From Methylorubrum thiocyanatum (GTDB lineage Bacteria > Pseudomonadota > Alphaproteobacteria > Rhizobiales > Beijerinckiaceae): 64,000 nt of DNA. Location: assembly GCA_014138645.1 (NCBI GenBank), contig JACJIB010000009.1:1-64000 (forward strand), given 5' to 3'. A program made the translations under genes and the position numbers. Within the stretch, counting starts at the first letter, position 1. Each line of letters starts with the position of its first letter. The notes beneath the pieces are model-generated. The model saw only the letters and a program-made list of their open reading frames with translations, did not search any database and was not told the DNA's origin. Shown here in pieces: positions 59,736 through 64,000 of this stretch.

Positions 59736-61997
59736 ATGCCCGCTGCGCCCGGAGGCCCGCGCCTGCTGCTGCGCCGGCTCCGCGAAGCCATGGCGGAGCC
59801 GGTCAGTCCGCAGCAGCGCCTCGACCGGATCGTCGTCCTCATCGCGGCGAACGTGATCGCCGAGGTGTGCTCGGTCTATGTGGTGCGCGATGACAACACC
59901 CTCGAACTGTTTGCAACCGAGGGTCTGAACCGCGACGCAGTCCACATCACCCGCATGCGCGCCGACGAGGGCCTCGTCGGCCTGATCGCCAAGACCGCCG
60001 AGCCGCTCGCGCTCTCCGACGCGCAGTCGCACCCCTCGTTCTCGTATCGGCCGGAAACGGGCGAGGAGATCTACCACGCTTTCCTCGGCGTGCCGCTCCT
60101 GCGGGCCGGGAATACGCTCGGCGTGCTGGTGGTCCAGAACAAGACCTACCGCGTCTATTCCGAGGAGGAGATCGAGGCGCTCCAGACCACCGCCATGGTG
60201 CTGGCGGAGCTGATCGCCTCGGGCGAACTCCAGGCGCTGTCGCCCGGCGCCGGCACCGCGGCCCGCCGTCCGGTGAGCCAGCGCGGCGTCGCCCTCGCCG
60301 ACGGGATCGGGCTGGGTCACGTCGTGCTGCACGAGCCGCGCATCGTCGTGAAGACGCTGATCGCCGAGAACGTCGAGCGCGAGATGGAGCGGCTGGAGGC
60401 GGCGATCGAGGACGTGCGCTCGGCGATCGACGAGTTGGTCGAGCGCGGCGACGGCCTCAGTTCGGGCGAGTCCCGCGAGATCCTCGAGACGGTGCGGATG
60501 TTCGCCCACGACAAGGGCTGGCTGCGCCGGATGCGCGAGGCGGTCCAGTCGGGCCTGACTGCGGAGGCCGCGGTCGAGCGGGTGCAGTCGGACAACCGGG
60601 CGCGGATGCTGCGCCAGAGCGATCCCTATCTGCGCGACCGCCTGCACGACCTCGACGACCTCGCCAACCGCCTGCTGCGCCGCCTCGTCGGCCAGGAGGG
60701 GCGGGCCGGCGACGGGTTGCCGGAGAACGCGATCCTGGTGGCCCGCTCCATGGGGCCGGCGGCGCTCCTCGATTACGACCGGGCGCGGCTGCGCGGGGTC
60801 GTGCTGGAGGAGGGCGGGCCGACGAGCCACATCGCCATCGTCGCCCGCGCGCTCGGCATTCCGGCGGTGGGCGAGATCGCCAACGCCACCGGCCTGTGCG
60901 ATTCGGGCGACGCGATCATCGTCGACGGCCTGTCCGGCGAGGTGCAGATCCGGCCGACTCCCGAGGTCGAGGCGTCCTATGCCGAGATGGTGCGCCTGCG
61001 TGCCCGGCGGCAGGAGCAGTACCGGGCGCTGCGCGATGTGCCCGCCGTCACCCGCGACGGGGTGAAGATCGGCCTCCATCTCAACGCCGGCCTGCTCGTG
61101 GATCTGACCCACCTGCACGAGACCGGGGCGGAGGGCGTCGGCCTGTTCCGCACCGAGCTGCAATTCATGATCGCCGAGCGGATGCCCTCGGCGGCCGAGC
61201 AGCAGACGCTCTACGAGGCGGTCTATTCGGCCACCGGCGACCTGCCGGTCACGATCCGCACCCTCGACATCGGCGGCGACAAGATCCTCCCGTACATGCC
61301 GGCCCTCGAAGAGGAGAACCCGGCGCTCGGCTGGCGGGCGATCCGCATCGGCCTCGACCGTCCGGCGCTGCTGCGGGTGCAACTGCGCGCCCTGCTCAAG
61401 GCGGCGGCCGGGCGCCCGATCAAGATCATGTTCCCGATGGTCGCCACCGTCGAGGAGTTCACCCGCGCCCGCGACATCGTCGAGCGCGAGAAGGCGCATC
61501 TGCGCCGCCACGGCTACGTGCTGCCGAGCGATTGCCGCCTCGGCGCGATGGTCGAGGTGCCCTCGCTGCTGTTCCAGATCGACGAGATCGCCCGCGAGGC
61601 GGACTTCCTGTCGGTCGGCTCCAACGACCTGATGCAGTTCCTGTTCGCGGTCGATCGCGAGAACCGGCGCGTGGCCAACCGCTTCGATCCCCTGTGCGGG
61701 GCGGCGATGCGCGCCTTCCGCCTGATCGCCGAGCGTGCGGCGGCGCAGGGCTGCCCGGCCACGGTCTGCGGTGAGATCGGCGGGCGTCCGCTGGAAGCGC
61801 TGGCGCTGATCGGCCTGGGTTTTCGCGACTTCTCGATGTCGCCGGCCGCGATCGGCCCGATCAAGGCGATGGTGCTCTCCGCCCATGCCGGTGAGGTGGC
61901 GCAACTGATCGAGACCGAGCTGGCCCGCGCCTCCGAAGGCACCTCGATCCGGCCCGCGCTCGCAGCCTATGCCAAGGCGCACGGCGTGCCTATCTGA
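59736..61997 (+). CDS. ptsP: Phosphoenolpyruvate-protein phosphotransferase PtsP (EI-Ntr)
   Basis: A 753-residue nitrogen-PTS enzyme I. An N-terminal GAF domain (about 1-170) is followed by EI domains. The phospho-acceptor His lies in GGPTSHIAIVARALGIPAV (about residue 365); the PEP-binding barrel shows GLFRTELQFM, RTLDIGGDK and SVGSNDLMQF. It passes phosphate from PEP to NPr (PtsO). ATG 59736 is preferred to TTG 59706. It follows lysC by 71 bases. Confidence 0.96.
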   Translation: MPAAPGGPRLLLRRLREAMAEPVSPQQRLDRIVVLIAANVIAEVCSVYVVRDDNTLELFATEGLNRDAVHITRMRADEGLVGLIAKTAEPLALSDAQSHPSFSYRPETGEEIYHAFLGVPLLRAGNTLGVLVVQNKTYRVYSEEEIEALQTTAMVLAELIASGELQALSPGAGTAARRPVSQRGVALADGIGLGHVVLHEPRIVVKTLIAENVEREMERLEAAIEDVRSAIDELVERGDGLSSGESREILETVRMFAHDKGWLRRMREAVQSGLTAEAAVERVQSDNRARMLRQSDPYLRDRLHDLDDLANRLLRRLVGQEGRAGDGLPENAILVARSMGPAALLDYDRARLRGVVLEEGGPTSHIAIVARALGIPAVGEIANATGLCDSGDAIIVDGLSGEVQIRPTPEVEASYAEMVRLRARRQEQYRALRDVPAVTRDGVKIGLHLNAGLLVDLTHLHETGAEGVGLFRTELQFMIAERMPSAAEQQTLYEAVYSATGDLPVTIRTLDIGGDKILPYMPALEEENPALGWRAIRIGLDRPALLRVQLRALLKAAAGRPIKIMFPMVATVEEFTRARDIVEREKAHLRRHGYVLPSDCRLGAMVEVPSLLFQIDEIAREADFLSVGSNDLMQFLFAVDRENRRVANRFDPLCGAAMRAFRLIAERAAAQGCPATVCGEIGGRPLEALALIGLGFRDFSMSPAAIGPIKAMVLSAHAGEVAQLIETELARASEGTSIRPALAAYAKAHGVPI

Positions 61998-62074
61998 ACG
62001 CCGCCCGGCCATCGGCCGGAACAGGTGAACCCACCCTTCAACGTGTCAGAACCGTCGCGAGTATTGTCAGGGCG

Positions 62075-63160
62075 ATGACCCCCATTCCTTCCGATCGCCT
62101 CGACGCCATCTTGGCTCGGCACGAGTTCGTCACGGCGCAGCTCGCCGACGGCTCCGCCGACGCCGAGAGCATCGTGCAGCTCTCCCGCGAACTGTCCGAA
62201 CTCGACGGCGTGGTGGCGGCGATCCGTCATTACCGGGCGGCCGAGGCCAACCTCGCCGGCATCCGTGCGCTGATCGACGAGCCCGGCGGCGATCCCGAGA
62301 TGCGGGCGCTCGCTGCCGAGGAGAAGCCGGAGGCCGAGGAGGCGCTGGAGCAGGCCCACCGCGCCCTGCAACTGATGCTGCTGCCCAAGGACGCGGCCGA
62401 CGAGAAGAGCGCGATCCTCGAAATCCGCGCCGGCACCGGCGGCGACGAGGCCGCCCTGTTCGCGGGCGACCTGTTCCGGATGTACGCCAAGTATGCCGAG
62501 TCGAAGGGCTGGCGCGTCGAGGTGATCTCGGAGAGCGAGGGCACCGTCGGCGGCTATCGCGAGGTCGTCGCCGAGGTGAAGGGCCGCTCCGTGTTCTCGC
62601 GGCTCAAGTTCGAGAGCGGCGCCCACCGCGTCCAGCGCGTGCCCGACACCGAGACGCAGGGCCGCATCCACACCTCCGCCGCCACGGTGGCGGTGCTGCC
62701 GGAGGCGGAGGAGGTCGACATCGCCATCAACGAGGCCGATCTGAAGATCGACACCATGCGGGCTCAAGGAGCCGGCGGCCAGCACGTCAACAAGACGGAA
62801 TCGGCGATCCGCATCACCCACATGCCGACCGGCGTGGTGGTGTTCGTCCAGGAGGAGCGCTCGCAGCACAAGAACCGCGCCCGCGCCATGGCCCTGCTGC
62901 GCTCGAAGCTGTTCGATGCCGAGCGCACCGCCAAGGATTCAGCCCGGGCCGCCGACCGCAAGGCGCAGGTCGGCTCCGGCGACCGCTCGGAGCGCATCCG
63001 CACCTACAACTTCCCGCAGGGGCGCGTCACCGATCACCGCATCAACCTGACCCTCTACAAGCTGGAAGAGGTCATGGCAGGGCCGGCGCTGGACGAAGTC
63101 ATCGATGCGCTGGTGACCGAGCATCAGGCCGAGTTGCTGGCGGCCGAGGGGATGGCGTGA
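62075..63160 (+). CDS. prfA: Peptide chain release factor 1
   Basis: A 361-residue RF1, recognising UAA and UAG. The GGQ motif is at about 234-236 (GAGGQHVNK). The stop-codon recognition tripeptide is the RF1-type PxT, here PDT in RVPDTETQGR. Full length. It is followed after 37 bases by prmC, which methylates its GGQ glutamine. Confidence 0.97.
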   Translation: MTPIPSDRLDAILARHEFVTAQLADGSADAESIVQLSRELSELDGVVAAIRHYRAAEANLAGIRALIDEPGGDPEMRALAAEEKPEAEEALEQAHRALQLMLLPKDAADEKSAILEIRAGTGGDEAALFAGDLFRMYAKYAESKGWRVEVISESEGTVGGYREVVAEVKGRSVFSRLKFESGAHRVQRVPDTETQGRIHTSAATVAVLPEAEEVDIAINEADLKIDTMRAQGAGGQHVNKTESAIRITHMPTGVVVFVQEERSQHKNRARAMALLRSKLFDAERTAKDSARAADRKAQVGSGDRSERIRTYNFPQGRVTDHRINLTLYKLEEVMAGPALDEVIDALVTEHQAELLAAEGMA

Positions 63161-63197
63161 GGGCAGGGCCCGCCTTCTTCGGCGCGCCCCGACCGGC

Positions 63198-64000
63198 ATG
63201 ACCGTCGATCTGGCCCCGGCGCTGTCCCGTGAAGCCGCTCTGCGCCGGCTCGTGGGAACCTTCGAGGCGGCCGGGCTCCCGGATGCGCGCTCGGATGCCC
63301 GCTTCCTCACCCTGCACATCCTGGCGCTCACCCCCCTCGACCTGAGCCTGCGCGGGCGCGAACCCCTCGGCGCGGCCGGGGCGGAGGCGCTCGGACGGGC
63401 GGCTGCGCGCCGGCTTGCGGGCGAGCCGGTGGCGCGGATCCTCGGGGCGTGGGAGTTCTGGGGGCTGCCCTTCGCATTGTCGCCCGACACGCTGGTGCCG
63501 CGGCCCGATACGGAGAGTGTGGTCGAGGCGGCGCTCGGCCTGTTTCCCGAGCGCGAGCGGAAGCTGCGTCTGATCGATCTCGGCACCGGCTCCGGCTGCA
63601 TTCTGGTGGCCCTGCTGCACGAGCGCCCGCGCGCCTACGGCATCGGCCTCGACCGGGCCCAGGGCGCCCTCGCGGTCGCCCGGAACAATGCGGCGGCGAA
63701 CGGCGTCGCGGATCGCGCCTCTTTCCTGTGCGGCTCCTGGCTCGATGCGCTCTCCGGCCCGTTCGACCTGATCGTCTCGAACCCGCCCTACATCGCTGCC
63801 CCGGTCATCGCGACGCTCGAGCCGGAGGTGCGCCTGCACGACCCGCGCGCCGCCCTCAACGGCGGGGATGACGGGCTCGACGCCTACCGGGCGATTCTCG
63901 CGGGTCTCGCGCGGCGGCCGGGCCTGCTCTCGGCGCAGGGCGCGCTCGTCCTCGAGATCGGCTACGATCAGGGGCCGGCGCTGACCGGCCTCGCCCAAGC
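63198..64000 (+). CDS. prmC: Release factor glutamine N5-methyltransferase (3' truncated by window)
   Basis: The first 267 residues of PrmC/HemK, a SAM-dependent methyltransferase that modifies the GGQ glutamine of release factors. LVPRPDTESVVEAAL, the SAM loop LIDLGTGSGCILVAL and the catalytic NPPY (about 195-198) are in order. The frame runs off the window end; the family usually has about 280-300 residues. It follows prfA, its substrate's gene. Confidence 0.96.
   Translation, partial: MTVDLAPALSREAALRRLVGTFEAAGLPDARSDARFLTLHILALTPLDLSLRGREPLGAAGAEALGRAAARRLAGEPVARILGAWEFWGLPFALSPDTLVPRPDTESVVEAALGLFPERERKLRLIDLGTGSGCILVALLHERPRAYGIGLDRAQGALAVARNNAAANGVADRASFLCGSWLDALSGPFDLIVSNPPYIAAPVIATLEPEVRLHDPRAALNGGDDGLDAYRAILAGLARRPGLLSAQGALVLEIGYDQGPALTGLAQ

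Overview
The window is a GC-rich alphaproteobacterial chromosome segment. Its gene content and order fit the Methylobacterium/Methylorubrum group (order Hyphomicrobiales). The clues are an rRNA operon ending in 5S and initiator tRNA, the DivK-PleD pair, an alphaproteobacterial RpoH, the run lysC-ptsP-prfA-prmC, and a phosphoribulokinase/FBPase pair beside a CbbR-type LysR regulator without RuBisCO genes. The assignment rests on recognition of protein families, not on a database search.

Layout. 1-500: the end of an rRNA operon (23S 3' end, 5S, tRNA-fMet, terminator). 700-9100: a complete high-affinity potassium system, kdpFABC plus the kdpDE two-component regulators, with two additional tiny membrane-protein genes. 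9100-11430: a gene-poor stretch holding a nucleoside hydrolase and a small hypothetical gene, ending at a tRNA-Glu; it may be a decayed islet. 11500-17100: pseudouridine synthase, GNAT, a GGDEF-EAL protein and the heat-shock sigma factor RpoH. 17100-22800: a minus-strand run purB, dat, a secreted protein, purA and a proline-rich membrane protein. 22900-31030: moaB, a TonB-like protein, a PLP decarboxylase coupled to a GNAT, rpe-cbbY, and opgC overlapping an SGNH hydrolase. 31070-38200: a BrnT-type toxin-antitoxin module with a striking operator, a flippase-acyltransferase pair, an MBL protein, YebC and an alpha/beta hydrolase.

38270-42640: fbp and prk on the minus strand, divergent from a CbbR/QscR-type regulator that is translationally coupled to a ferredoxin reductase. 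In related methylotrophs phosphoribulokinase makes ribulose bisphosphate as a regulatory signal, and this layout fits that circuit. 42640-46690: small regulators and secreted proteins, cysK ending inside a 107-bp repeat element, and three small hydrophilic proteins. 46700-48530: hmp (NO dioxygenase) divergent from nsrR, with two NsrR-like operators between them. 48530-58250: pleD-divK, ruvA/yceI/ruvC, a chemoreceptor, a di-haem peroxidase, a quinone oxidoreductase, a PEBP-like protein and ubiG. 58400-64000: lysC, ptsP, prfA and prmC, the last cut by the window edge.

Most of the window is ordinary core genome. I saw no prophage, intact insertion sequence or CRISPR array. The most interesting signals are regulatory: the twin-palindrome operator of the toxin-antitoxin pair, the paired NsrR-like boxes, phased A-tracts before the CbbR-type gene, and the repeat element that supplies the cysK stop codon.
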